The translations under genes were made by a program, and so were the position numbers. From Castor canadensis (lineage: Eukaryota > Chordata > Mammalia > Rodentia > Castoridae), in assembly GCF_047511655.1 (NCBI RefSeq), contig NC_133401.1:17544501-17608500 (forward strand): 64,000 bases of DNA, given 5' to 3'. The notes under the pieces are model-generated. The model saw only the letters and a list, made by a program, of their open reading frames with translations, was not told the DNA's origin and searched no databases. Below are positions 1 to 11,200 of the stretch, piece after piece (positions within the stretch are counted from its first letter, which is position 1; each line of letters begins with the position of its first letter).

Positions 1-205
1 GTGGTGTATGCCTGTAATTCCAGCATTCAGGAGGCTGAGGCAGGAAGATTGAAAGTTTCAGGCCAACTTGGGCTACATAGTGAAATCCTGAAAAAAAAAG
101 TCACTATGCATTAGGGACGTGGTTCCAGTGGTAGGGCACCTGGCTAGGAAACACAAAGCCCTGAGTTCAAACCCCAGAACTGCTAAAACAAACAAACAAA
201 CCAGT
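1..205 (+). repeat. B1-like SINE (cut by window edge) then ID-like SINE
   Basis: 1-108 is 7SL-type (cctgtaattccagcattcag) and 115-205 is tRNA-type (cctgagttcaaaccccag). Confidence 0.85.
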
Positions 206-299
206 GCAGGAAACAAGCCAAATTTACATCCAGAAATGAAAGGGTAGAGTAGGACATCCATACAATGGAATACGATTCAACCAGCAACAGAAGCTGCCA
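205..299 (+). mobile_element. L1M fragment
   Basis: ggacatccatacaatggaat then acgattcaaccagcaacaga is the diagnostic 3' portion of old L1 elements. Confidence 0.55.
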
Positions 300-683
300 T
301 ATTTGGGGGTCACCATATTGGTGTCCGTGAACTTGGTGATTGTGGCCTCCCGAGCCTCCACAATGATTAGAAGAGAGACACATGCCAAGTTCTAATTGGG
401 CTGCTCTGCAATGTCCCCATGACATCATCAGTGTTAATTGTGATGATGTAGATTGGTGAAATCAGTGAATTTGAAATGCTAGATGCTTACAGAGCTGAGC
501 AAATTGCTGTGGGTGGAGTGACCAGCCCTGGACATGACAGGCAACCCTAGGACTAGACAGATACCAAATCATCTGTCCCTGTCCCGTTCTTTTGGCTTCA
601 TTGCTCTGACAGCTACAGTTGCCACCATGGAGTAAGGGAAAAGGACAAAAACACACAGAAGAGAAAATCATTACATCCTTCTT
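300..683. other. Unassigned intergenic sequence
   Basis: Single-copy or too decayed to classify. No gene is seen. Confidence 0.5.
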
Positions 684-995
684 GTTTTTTTTTTTTTTTG
701 GCAGTACTGGGGTTTGAACTCAGGGCTTCACACTTTCTAGGCAGGTGCTCTACCACTTGATCCACACGTCCAGCCACTTTTGCTTTAGCTATTTTTTCGA
801 GTAGGGTCTTAATTTTACACCTGGGATGGCATGGACCTCAGTCCTCCTATTATCATTTTCCAAGTGGCTGGGCTGATAAGCCCATGCCACCACACCCAGA
901 TAGGATGGAACTATTTACCTCGGCTGGCTTTGATCCTCCTGATCTCTACCTCCTGTGTAGCTGGGATTACAGGCGTGAGCTACAGTGTCCAGCTG
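684..995 (-). repeat. ID-B1 composite SINE
   Basis: The T-run, then ggggtttgaactcagggctt, then gctgggattacaggcgtgag, show the minus orientation. Confidence 0.85.
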
Positions 996-1014
996 GAATG
1001 AAATTCTGCTATAG

Positions 1015-1225
1015 CATAAATTGACACGGAAAGCATTATTTTTATTTGTGAAAGAAACCATACACAAAGAACAAATATGGTATCATTCCATTTATATGAG
1101 GTGCCTAGGATCAGTACATTTCCTGAGACAGAAAGTAGAATAGAGGTTACCAGCACCTGGGGGCAAGAGGTGAGAGTTGTTGATTATCTGGTATAGAGTT
1201 TCGGTGCAGGACGATGAAGAAGTTC
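1015..1225 (+). mobile_element. L1M 3' end fragment
   Basis: tatcattccatttatatgag, gacagaaagtagaatagagg and gatgaagaagttctgg follow the order of an old L1 3' region. Confidence 0.65.
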
Positions 1226-1682
1226 TGGGACCAGGCAAGAGACCAAGACTACACACCTATAATCCCAGCACTTGGGAAGGATTTAGAAAAGAGGGCTAAG
1301 GCTCTAAACTGGAATTGCCAAACAGCAGACAGCTCCCACTTGAGGTCACAGTTCTGAAGTTCAGGTGAGACTTGCAGAGGATTATGAATTTTTCTGGGAC
1401 CAGGCTGGTAGTTGTGGGGGCTGGGGTGAGGTTTCCCTATGAGGCCAATAAGGAGAGAGGGGACCAGGGATCTGAGGTTAGGGGGAAGGGAGGAATGGCA
1501 CTGATCAGATATGTACTGGGTGGGGCAGGGTGGTCGTCACAGGGTGGAAAGAGTGGGAAGGCGGTTGAGTAATGAATCGGGGGTCCTCGGGGCTAGAAGG
1601 ATTTCAGAATCAGGACACCAGATAGTAAGTTGGGAGGATGTGAATGCTGGCTGCTGCTGTGGGAAGCTCAAAGTTTGGATTG

Positions 1683-1890
1683 TGAGCTGGGCGTGGTGGT
1701 TCACGCCTGTAATCCCAGCAGTCAGGAAGCTGAGGCAGGAGGATTGCCAGTTCCAGGCCAGACTGGGCTACATAGTAAGACTTTTGTCAAATATATATAT
1801 TTATATGGGCTGGGAGTGGGGCTCAGATGGTGCAGTGCCTGCCTAGCAAGCATGAGGCTCTGAGTTCAAACCCCAGTACTTCAAAAACAA
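1683..1890 (+). repeat. B1-like SINE then ID-like SINE
   Basis: 7SL-type head 1,683-1,795 with an AT-repeat tail, and tRNA-type unit 1,806-1,890. Confidence 0.88.
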
Positions 1891-2015
1891 AACAAAAGAA
1901 AACCCCATAAAGTTCAAACTGTGGACTGAGTGAGTGTGTTCATTCCTTTTGACAAGGTCTTGACACAGGGAGTGGGGGGCCAAGAGGTCTTGGAAGAAGA
2001 CAAAGAAGTGAGAAG

Positions 2016-2107
2016 TTATAGTGTTAGAGAAGGAGGAGGAGGAGGAGGAGAAGGGGAGGGGGAGGGGAGGGGAGAAGGAGGGGAGGGGAGAGAAGTAGTA
2101 GTAGTTA
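2016..2107 (+). repeat. Purine tract (GGA/GGGGA) with quadruplex potential
   Basis: The tract starts with GGA units and passes into ggggagggggaggggagggg at 2,053-2,072, ending in a short GTA run. Four G-runs with single-base loops make a strong quadruplex motif, and the mirror-like purine strand could also form triplex DNA. Confidence 0.85.
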
Positions 2108-2109
2108 GC

Positions 2110-2560
2110 GTGTTGGATGAGTCGTGTCCGCTCATTTGATGGACGAGAGGGACAGCAGCTGCAGGGCTGAGGTCTGATGTCCCCTGCCCCATGGCAGGAG
2201 GTGGAAGGCCAGTGCAGAGCCCGGGACTGCGGGGTCGGCCCTTCCGTGCAGTCACTTTGATCCTACAGCACTCTGATTCCTGCAAAGGGCATCTGGCTGG
2301 TGCAGACCTCACTACCTGAGGATGCGGGGTCGTCATGGCAACCACGTCTCCATCGCCTAGCGCTGAGGACTGGAGCCGGGAATCCATCTCCATGGAAACA
2401 GCCGGGCCCACGGGCGGAGGGCGAGCTTCTCCCGAGGATCCCGCCATTGGGCTGGGACTTCTCTTACCAGCCTGGCTCCCTCCACTAGGAAGCCTTCTAG
2501 GACTGTTCCAGCACCCTCTGCCCTGCTCAATCTGGCTTCTGTCCTGGGTCCTTGATCCTG
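2110..2560. promoter_or_regulatory. GC-rich single-copy island with two RFX-like motifs
   Basis: gtcatggcaac at 2,332-2,342 and atctccatggaaac at 2,386-2,399 resemble the RFX X-box (GTTNCCATGGNAAC), 54 bases apart, in a CpG-containing patch free of repeats. It lies about 5.3 kb downstream of AP2S1. The long minus-strand open frame across it is probably a by-product of GC content. The regulatory role is inferred. Confidence 0.4.
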
Positions 2561-2684
2561 GGAGGGGAGGAAAAAGTTGTGGGGATTGGGTAGGAATAGG
2601 GGGGTTGCCTGAGTGTTCATGTTGGAGATAAGAAGTCATCAGGGAGAAGAACCATGAATGATATTTATTCATACAAATCTTTTT

Positions 2685-2887
2685 CTTTCTTTTTTTTTTT
2701 TGGTGGGACTGAGTAGCTCAGGGCTTCACCCTTGCAAAGCAGGCGCTCTAACGCTGGAGCCACACCTTCACACTGGTTAGTTTGGAGAAATACTTGATTT
2801 TCCCCGGCTGGTCTTGAACCTCGATCCTCCCAATCTCAGCTTCCCAAATAGCTAGGATTACAAGTGTGGGCCACTACGGCCAGCTGG
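2685..2887 (-). repeat. ID-B1 composite SINE
   Basis: T-run, tRNA-type then 7SL-type antisense. Confidence 0.8.
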
Positions 2888-3031
2888 ATTCCCATCTTCA
2901 TGCCCAAGAGCCACAAGTGTGGCTGGAGGCCATGGCATTGAAGTGTAGGTCTACAATGTCAGATGGTGATAAGTACAGGGAGGAGTACAGGATGAGGGCA
3001 GGTGGCAGGTGAAGAGGAAATTGTTGGGACA

Positions 3032-3118
3032 TTTTTTTTTATCCAGTGCTGGGGATGGAACTCAGGATCTTTGCACATGCTAGGCAAGCACTGTACCACT
3101 GAGCCACACCCCCATCCT
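3032..3118 (-). repeat. ID-like SINE
   Basis: gctggggatggaactcagga then gagccacacccccatcc. Confidence 0.8.
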
Positions 3119-3569
3119 AGTTTTATATTTTGTATATATAGTATGTCAGTGAAACTTGGATAAATATTACCCAAGGAAATAAAAAATAAAATAGGTTTTG
3201 ATATTCATGTGATACCACGTATGGAGAGAAGTATAACTATTTTATAGTGAGGTCAGGAAGGTCCAGCTGACACCTCAGAGGAGACCTGAGGAAGTGAGGG
3301 AGGGAGCCACACAGATACCTGGGGGGGGAGTGTCCCCAAAAAATGGACTCATGGGTGCAAGGGCCCTGCGGGCAGGGCTGTGCCATGATCGACTTAAGGA
3401 AAGAAGGGAAGCATGCATTAGAATATGCAAAGGGGAGAGGGTGAAAGGAGAGGTCAGAGAGGGGGCAGAAACCTTGTGGGCCACAGTGAGAACTTGCCTT
3501 TTATTCTGAGAGAGGCAGAAACCACCAGAAGTGTTTGAAGAGGGACTGAGTTCTCTCAAGGATTCTGCT

Positions 3570-3779
3570 GGCTAGGTGCCGGTGGTTCATGTCTGTAATC
3601 CTTGCTACTCAGGAGGCAGAGATCAAGAGGATTGAGGTTCAAAGCCAGCCAGGCAAATAGTACAAGAAACCCTATCTTGAAAAATCCATCACGAAAAAGG
3701 GCTGGTGGAGTGGCTCAATATGCAGGCCCTGTGTTCAAATCCCAGTACCACACACACACACAAAATCCAAAAAAACAAC
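3570..3779 (+). repeat. Dimeric SINE, deleted-ID type
   Basis: 7SL-type head, linker aatccatcacgaaaaa, then a shortened tRNA-type unit that lacks the middle of the usual unit; tail of CA repeats. Confidence 0.88.
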
Positions 3780-4102
3780 AAGGATTCTGCTGGCGTGGGA
3801 TGACTTTTCTATTAGTAACGGGAAGGGCAGAAGCAGCAGGGAGATGACTGAAATAGTCCAGGCCTGAGATGACGGTGGCAGCTGGACCCGCTGTGGAGGT
3901 GGGACTTTGAGGTAATTTCCAAGGTCAGGTCAACAGGATGTCCCACTGGAAGGGATGTGGGATGTGAGAAGAAGCCTCCTGCCAGGAGACTCCAGCCTGA
4001 GAGTCAGGAAGGATGGTGGCTCTTCTGTAGCTCAAGGAACAAAGCTATTCGTGCTTAGTGTACAGTTGACACAGGAAATGCAACGACAGTGGATATTGCA
4101 GG

Positions 4103-4325
4103 GGCCGGGCACAGTGGTATACGCCTGTAATCCTAGCTATGAGGTGGCACAGGTAGGTGTTTCATGGTCTGAGTCTGTTCCTTGGCAAAAATATGAGCCC
4201 CTACCTGAAAAATAATTAAGACCAAAAAAAGGGCTGGGGTTGTGGCTCAAGCAGTAGAATGCCTGCCTAGCAAGTTCAAAATCCTGAGTTTAAACCCCAG
4301 TACCACCACCAAAAAAAAAAAAAAT
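4103..4325 (+). repeat. Dimeric SINE, acctgaaaaataa-linker type
   Basis: 7SL-type head with the linker ctacctgaaaaataattaag, then a full tRNA-type unit. Confidence 0.85.
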
Positions 4326-4739
4326 GCAAGTGTATGTCACAGCCACAAAGTTTATGATTGCATCACTGGGGAGGAGGAAAGGCAGGCCTGACTCTGGCTA
4401 ACCCTGACAACACTCCTGTAGTCTCAGGCACAGAGCCAACCTTATCTTCCACCTCACATTCTCCCTCTGGGCTGGGCCTGCCTCCTCCCTTTTCCGGGCT
4501 AGAAAAAATTCATTTCCGCCATGGCCACCTTGAGTGCACTGTCACCCCCATTAATGAGGCTTCCTGTGCTTCTGCCAGGTCTGTCTTTACCCAGGCCTCT
4601 GATAAGCACTTATGGGCTACATCTAGGCTACTTTATGCATGTGATGAGGTAGAAAGCCAGCCTTCTGCCCTATGAGCAGGACCTGCAGCCTTCCCCACCT
4701 GCCAGGCTTCTGAAACTGTTTTCCTCTCCCCTTTCTGCC

Positions 4740-4946
4740 CAGTTTCCTATTCAGTTGTTTGGTTTTTTTTCTTATTGATTTATAGCAGCTCTTTACATAT
4801 GGTGGACATTAATCTCTGTTAGTTACACATGTTGCAACTGTCTTCTCACAACGTGTGGCTTGTTTTTTCCTTTTGTCCATAGTATCTTTGATGCCCACAT
4901 GTTTCATTTCCACTGCAGCAGAACTGATCAGTCTTTTCTCTTCTTT
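4740..4946 (-). mobile_element. L1M fragment
   Basis: ttgatttatagcagctcttt then ggtggacattaatctctg then cctttgatgc-like sequence is the antisense of an old L1. Confidence 0.6.
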
Positions 4947-5800
4947 TGACAGCACTGGAGTTTGAACTCAGGGTCTCACAGTTACTAGGCGGGCACTCTA
5001 CCACTTTAGTGATGCCCCAGCCCCTTTTTGTTCTAGTTATTTTTTTTTTTGTGGACTGGGATTTGAACTCAGGGCCTACACCCTGAATGATTCCGCCAAC
5101 CCTTTTTTGTGATGGATTTTGTCGAGATAGGGTCTCAAAAACTATTTCCCTGGGGCTGGCTTTGAACTGCCATCCTCCTGATCTCTGCCCCCTGAGTAGT
5201 TTGGATTACAGGTGTGAGACACCGGTGCCTGGCACTCTGGCTTTCTTTTTTGCAGTACTGAGGCTTGAACTCAGGGCCTACACCTTGAGCCACTCCACCA
5301 GCCCTATTTTTGTGAAGGGTTTTTTCGAGATAGGGTCTCATGAACTATTTGTCCAGGCTGGCTTCAAATTGTGATCCTCCTGAGCTCCACCTCCTGAATA
5401 GCTGGGATTACAGGCGTGAGGCACCAGCGCCCAGCTCACTCTGGTTATTTTTGAGATGAGCTCTCACTTTATGTTCTGGCTGGCCTGGACCATGACTCTC
5501 CTAATTTATGCTTCCCAAATAGCTGAGATTACAGGCTTGTACCACTGTGTTGAACTTTTATTGGTTGAGGTGGAGTCTCAGGAACTATTTGCTTGGGCTG
5601 GTCTAGAACTGTGATCCTCCTGATCTCTGCAGAAAGCTGCAATTACAGGTGTGAGCCACCGCAGCTGGCTGTTATTTTTTTAATGTACACTTAGATACTG
5701 GCTAGATTTTTGTTGTTGTTGGCAGCACTGGGGTTTGAACTTAGGGCTTCACATTGCTAGGCAGGTGCTGTACCCCTTCAGCCACTCCACCAGCCTAAAG
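4947..5800 (-). repeat. Nest of five or six minus-strand SINE units
   Basis: Successive starts at about 4,947, 5,040, 5,245, 5,440, 5,550 and 5,700. ID-type and 7SL-type units alternate in the same orientation. Confidence 0.85.
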
Positions 5801-5844
5801 TACATAAACAATTAGGTAAGCTTGCAGAGAACCGAGCCCTTGTG

Positions 5845-5962
5845 TTTTGTTTTTGAGACAGGGTTGCACTGCCTGAGCCGGGCTGACCTTGAACTCATGA
5901 TCTTCCTGCCTCTGTCTCCTGAGTAGCTGGGATTACAGGCGGGAACCAGCACACCTGGCTGC
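5845..5962 (-). repeat. B1-like SINE
   Basis: ttgagacagggttgcactgc ... gctgggattacaggcgggaa. Confidence 0.85.
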
Positions 5963-6295
5963 TTCATTCCCCTTTGTGGCTTGTGTGGACACAGCATGTG
6001 TGGTCTGGATGGACATCTGGGTTTCCACTGCCTTTCAGCCATCATGGACGATGCTGCTATGGACACGTGTGCATAAGTGTGCGTGTGGCCCTGGATTTTG
6101 TCATGTGTAAACAGGTAGGAAGGGACAGCTGAGTCACGGAGGAAGTGCGTATTTACCTTTGCAAGAGACTGGCGGCTTTCCAGCCAGCTGCCTCCATGCC
6201 AGCAGTGCACAAAGGAGTGACTTGCTCTGTTTGCTTACAGGTTCTGGGTGTTTTGTAATTAACCATTTGAACAGCTCTGCCACAATCCCAACACA
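5960..6295 (-). mobile_element. L1M fragment
   Basis: tggatggacatctgggtttc then gatgctgctatggacacgtg is the antisense of old L1, cut by SINEs on both sides. Confidence 0.55.
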
Positions 6296-6317
6296 AGGCT
6301 TAATTTTTTACTGATTT

Positions 6318-6535
6318 TTAAACTTTTTTGTCAGTATGGGATTTGAACTCAGGGCCTTGCACTTGCTAGGCAGGTGCTCTACAGCTTGAACCACTCTCCC
6401 AGACCCAGTATGTAAATTTTTGAGAGAGGGTCTCACTAGGTTTACCAGGCTGGCCTCAAACGCTAGGGCTCCAGTGATCCTCCTGCCTCAGCCCCTTGCA
6501 TATTGGGATTACAGGCATGCTCTCCACACCCTGCA
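6318..6535 (-). repeat. ID-B1 composite SINE
   Basis: gggatttgaactcagggcct then attgggattacaggcatgct. Confidence 0.85.
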
Positions 6536-6599
6536 TGTATTCTTTGATTCAAGGACTCCCCCAGACCCTCCAAAAGGGAAAATCCTCTCTGTGGATCTG

Positions 6600-6800
6600 T
6601 GACAGAGTAACCAGTGTCCTCAGTCCAGCTGGTCAGGCTCTTTGCAACCAACCTTCCTCTTATCCTCAACCCACTACAAGTCTGAACCAATCCTCTCTAC
6701 TCTCCATCTTGCTCACTCTTCCAGCTACACTAGCCCTTGCACCCCCTGCCTCAGGGCCTTTGCACTGATTGTTCCCTCTGCTTGGAACTCTCTTTCCTGA
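6600..6800 (+). repeat. L2 remnant
   Basis: cctgcctcagggcctttgca followed by ctgattgttccctctgcttg is the L2 3' core. Confidence 0.7.
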
Positions 6801-6879
6801 TTAGCCTGGCCATGGTGGATTTGGTGCAAACGCGAGTTGGTTAACTCTTATATAAATATTTGTGGGGAAAAATGTTTAA

Positions 6880-7400
6880 ATAGTGGCTCCCTCAAAACAT
6901 CCAGATTCTAATCGCTAAACCTGTGCACATTACCTTGTCTGGCCAGAGGGACTTTACAGATGTGATTACATGAAGGACTGTGAGGTGGGGAGAGCATCCT
7001 GTGTTATCCGTGTGGGACCAGTAATCACAGGGTCCTTATGCAGCTAAGAGGGAGGCAGGAGACAGAGAGAGGGAGAGGGAGAGGGAGAGGGAGAGGGAGA
7101 GGGAGAGACAGAGACAGAGATAGAAACAGAGACACAGAGAGAGAGAGAATGAATGAGATTGAGACTGGGAGGTGGAAGGGGCTACAAGCTGAGGACAGCA
7201 GGTGACTTCTGGAAGCAGGAAAGGCCAGGAAACAAAACTCCCCAGGGCCTGGAGACAGCCCTGCTGGCACCTTCATTACAAGCCGATGAAACCCATTTCA
7301 GGCTTCCTTCTTCCAGAACTCTAACACAGTCATAAGCCACTAACTTGGGGTGATTTGTTACCGCCGCTCTGCTATATGGCTATATTGGTTCAGCTGATGG
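6880..7400 (+). mobile_element. Ancient mammal-wide repeat (LTR-like), with GA insertion
   Basis: Decayed blocks at 6,945-7,045 (gactttacagatgtgattac; ggagagcatcctgtgttatc) and 7,190-7,370 (agccactaacttggggtgat; ttgttaccgc) belong to one known mammal-wide family, probably an old LTR. A GA array expanded between them. I could not settle the family name. No viral gene is present. Confidence 0.45.
7061..7152 (+). repeat. GA-rich simple repeat
   Basis: Seven or so GGGAGA units (about 7,069-7,107) grade into GACAGA and GA units. Confidence 0.92.
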
Positions 7401-7477
7401 TGGCAGAAGGCATTCACCACTTAGCTTCTCTGAGTGGAAAAGGACGACTGTGGCTAGTACTTACTGTCAACTTTTAT

Positions 7478-7672
7478 TGCTACTGGGATTTGAACTCAGG
7501 GCTTTGAGCTTGCTAGGCAGGTGCTCTACCACTTGAGCCACACCTCCAGTCCATTTTGCTGTGGTTATTTTGATATGAGGTCTATTTGCCCAGGCTGACC
7601 TCAAACTGCAACCCTCCCAATCTCAGCCTCCCAAGTACTTAGGATTACAGGCATGAGCCACTGCTCCACTTA
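7478..7672 (-). repeat. ID-B1 composite SINE
   Basis: Antisense order, about 240 bases downstream of the AP2S1 cleavage zone. Confidence 0.88.
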
Positions 7673-7887
7673 AGTAGAACTGTTTTAATACCAAGTGCTC
7701 AGTGTCTCAACTGTCACCCCTTGCAGTCTCAGGAGCCCTTTGTGGTCAGGAGCAGGTCTGAAATATACTTGCCTCTGTCCACCTTGCCCAGAACAATGAG
7801 ACTGAGTGACTCACTGATGGACCAAGGGCAGGACATCCTGAGGATCTATGGTTTCCAGGGAAGACAGGCAAGTGCTCAGGGAGAGCA

Positions 7888-8145
7888 AGGCCAGGCAGGA
7901 CCACAGGTTTATTGGGGGCTCCACGCACACACACACTCACAGCATCAAAGACAACAGCACGGTTATTCGGGACACCAAGGTGGCCTCTGCCCCCCGCTGG
8001 GGCCCAGAGGCAGTAGGATGCAGTCTCATTCCTGGCAGCCCCAGACCCACTTGGTCCTTCCTCGGAGCGGCTGAGGGAGGCGGGGGGCTGCTGGGGCGGG
8101 CCGCGGCCTGGGGGCGCGAGCAGCGGTCTAGGGGCGCAGGGCCCC
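7888..8145 (-). other. AP2S1: AP2S1 3' untranslated region (approximate end)
   Basis: About 260 bases of GC-rich, repeat-free sequence lie between the AP2S1 stop codon and the polyadenylation signal. It contains a short CA-type run at about 7,922-7,937. The cleavage position is inferred as 15-25 bases past the AATAAA. Confidence 0.75.
7908..7913 (-). terminator. AP2S1: AP2S1 polyadenylation signal
   Basis: On the minus strand the sequence reads CCCCCAATAAACCTGTGG, a canonical AATAAA about 233 bases past the stop codon, with a GT-rich stretch just downstream. Confidence 0.85.
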
Positions 8146-8247
8146 TCATTCCAGGGACTGCAGCATGAGCAGCTGCTTCAGCACCTTCGTCTGGCTGGTC
8201 TCGCGGATCTCCCCCGCCAGGAACATCTCGTCCACCACTGTGTACAC
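8146..8247 (-). CDS. AP2S1: AP2S1 exon 5 coding part (residues 110-142 and stop)
   Basis: The exon starts [14 protein letters not shown] after the acceptor cctcccgcag and ends LLMLQSLE then TGA at 8146-8148. The 3' untranslated region continues to lower coordinates, to about 7,888. Confidence 0.98.
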   Translation of the reverse strand: MYTVVDEMFLAGEIRETSQTKVLKQLLMLQSLE

Positions 8248-11200
8248 CTGCGGGAGGGAGGGAGGCAGGCCCGGGGAGGCCGGGTGCAGGCTTGAACATT
8301 GGGGGCTGGGAAACAGACTGCAGGAGGCCCAGAAGGACTGCTGATGCTCTGGGCCACGCCCCGTCACGGCCACGCCCACCCGGCCACGCCCACTCTGTCC
8401 CCGCCCCACCACGCTTACCTTGTAGAAGTTGAACACCAAGTCCAGCTCACACACATTGTGGAAATACTCGTTTAAGACCTGGGAGAGGGAGACAGGAAGT
8501 AAGGAGAGGAGCACTGGTGGCTCATGCCTGTAATCTTGCCTACTCAGGAGGCACAGATCAAGAGGATCGAGGTTCGAGGCCAGCTCTGTCAAATAGTTCT
8601 GGAACCCTCTATCTCAAAAAAAAATCCGGCCACCAGAAAGGGCTGGCAGAGTGGTTCAAATGGTAAAGCACCTGCCTAGCAAGTATGAGGCCCTGAGTTC
8701 AAAAGAAAAAAAAATAGCAAGGCAGGGAGGGAGGCAGAGACAGGGACAATAGAGTCAAGGTCACAGGCAAGAGAGAGACCAAAGGGAAAGGACCAGAAAG
8801 GGAGTGGGGGAGAGAGAGACAGAGAGACAGAGAGAGAGACAGAGACCAGAGACAGAGATGGTGAGAACAGAGAGACACACAGGGAGAAACGGGAGCAGAG
8901 ATCTTGGCCCACCCATAATCCCTGCACCTGGGAGGTAGGAGGGTTGAGAGTTCAGGGCCAGCCTGGGCTATATAGGGAGACACTGTCTCAAATCCTCATT
9001 TAAAAAATGCTAGGAATTCTGACTCTACAAATTAATTAGCCTGGGTGTGGCATGAGTATTCTGAGTTACTTATTTATCTGCTTATTTGAGTATTTGGAGT
9101 TTTTAATTCTCATGCCAAGAGTGGGTTGTGCAAGCAAAGTTAAGAATCACCGTCATAACAGGTGTAGTGGCTTACTCCTGTAATACCAGCTACTCCAGGG
9201 GTGGAGATCAGGAAGTTTGAGGTTTCAGGTCAGACAAAAAGTTCAGGACCCCATTTCAACCAATGAAAACTGGGTGTGTTGGCATGTGCCTGTTATCCCA
9301 GCTATTCAGGAGGTACACATGGCAGAATCATGGTCTCGGCCAGCCTGCACATCAACAGAGAGCTGCTCTAAAAATATTCAAAGTGAAAGGGCTGGGCCAT
9401 GGCTCAAGTGGTAAAGCACCTGCTTGGCAAGCACATGGTCCTGAGTTCAAACCCCAGGACCACTTAAAAAAAAAACAAACAAAAAACCAAAAACTACTGT
9501 TTCTGGGCACAGTGGTTCCAATCTGTAATCCCAGCACTTCGGAGCTGAAGCAGGAAAATCACAAGCTGGAGGTTGGCCTGGGCTACATAGTGAGACCCTG
9601 TCCCAAAAAACCAAAAGCAAGGATGATCAGGTGATGACCGATGGCAGAAGAGCCAGCTGAAGGCACTGGGAGAGAGATGAGACTGAACTGGGTGGTAGAG
9701 GGGTAAAAATGGAGAGGTGGTGTAGCTGGCCAGTGGGCTGGAGCAGAGACAGGAGGCAGGACAAAAGAAAGGGCAGGGTAGGGGAGAAACACAGAGTTCA
9801 CCCACAGAGGGCCTGGAGGAGGGACAGGCTGTTCCCAGGACTCCACGTACCTCCACAAAGTTGTGGATGGCCTCCAGGTAGGCCAGGTTGTTGTCATTCA
9901 CATCCACACAGATGCAGAAGTACAGGCCGGCATAGCGACGATAAATGATCTTGAAGTTTCGGAACTGTGGGCAGAGAGACTGTCAGCGAGGGGTGTGCCT
10001 AGGACCCACCGTGCCAACCAGAGAGGCCCAAGCCTTCCGTCCCATCCTCTGTGCTGGTCTGAGGCCCAGCTCTGGGCCTGGCCCTGTGCTGGAGCACAGC
10101 GGTGTCAAAACCAGGCCCAGCCCTGCCCTCCTGGGGCTCACAGTTCAGCTCAGGGCCACTCATTCCAGGGGCAGGACAGATATCTCCAGCATTGGAGGGT
10201 TGCATTTGGAAAGCCCAGATGGGGAACTCTTCCCTTTGGAAGGTTGGAAGTCTGGGAGGTTTCCTAGAGGAAGGGACACGAGTGAGAGCTGGAGAACAGG
10301 CAGAAATGGTCAAGACAGAGGGCACAGCCTGTGCAAAAGCCCAGGGCTCAGAGGAAACCTGGTGTGTCCAGTAGCATCCATCCATCCTTGTCTATCCTTC
10401 TATGACCTCCTGCCACATTGGGGAGTCAAATTCCCTAGTCTGCTGGGCATGGTGGCACAAACCTATAATCCCAGTACTTTGGAGGCTGAGGCAGGAAGAT
10501 GCTGCATTCAAAAAAAATAAAAATTCCTTAGCCCAGGTTATTTCTGTCAATCCTTCTACAAACATCTCCTAAGCACCTACTGTGTGTCAGGGTCGAGGTA
10601 GAGAGTGTGGAGGTCATCACTGTCACCAAGACAGCCTGGGCTCTGCCCTCACTGGATTAAATTCAGGTGGAAAATTCATTATCCCATGTACTTGGGACCA
10701 GAAGTAGGTGTGATTTCAGTTTTTCAGATTTCTGAATATTTGCATAGACTTTACTGTTCTGAAAATCTGAAATCCAAAATGCTGTAAAATCTGAAAATTG
10801 TTCTTTTTTTTTCTTTTTTGTACAGGGTCTTATGCAGTGCAGGCTAGCCTGTAGCTCACAATCCTCCTACCTTGTTTCCTAAGAGCCAGGATTGCAGGCA
10901 TGCACCACTGTACCCAGGTCAACCTCTGAAACCTGAGCTTCATGTCAGCCCTCCAAATGTTACAGACTTTGAGTGACATGTGCTTGGGGACCCAACTGTT
11001 TGGGAGGCTGAGGCAGGAGGACCTAATGAACCTATGAGTTTGAGGAGCTGGGTGACACAGTGTGACCAGTCTCAAAAAAAAAAAAAAATCCAGAATTTGG
11101 AGCTCTTTGGAATTCAAACTTTCAGGTAAAGCCGAGCCCCGAAGCTCACGCCTGTAATCCCAGCTACACAGGAGGCAGAGATCAGGAGGATCGCAGTTTG

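Larger units (their letters stand above)
8479..9850 (-). other. AP2S1: AP2S1 intron 3
   Basis: A 1,372-base intron. Most of it is SINE dimers and a GA-rich simple repeat (listed separately). Single-copy sequence remains mainly at 9,005-9,150 and 9,620-9,850. Confidence 0.95.

Noticed and set aside
2016-2672. 218-codon minus-strand open frame
   Set aside because: It runs through the purine tract and GC-rich patch, with low-complexity proline/serine ends and no recognisable domain or splice context.
6880-7400. Exon or promoter of a gene downstream of AP2S1
   Set aside because: The sequence follows a mammal-wide interspersed repeat with a GA expansion; no splice sites or protein similarity.
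8676-8983. Leucine/serine-rich minus-strand frames resembling membrane proteins
   Set aside because: They are translations of a GA simple repeat and SINE sequence.
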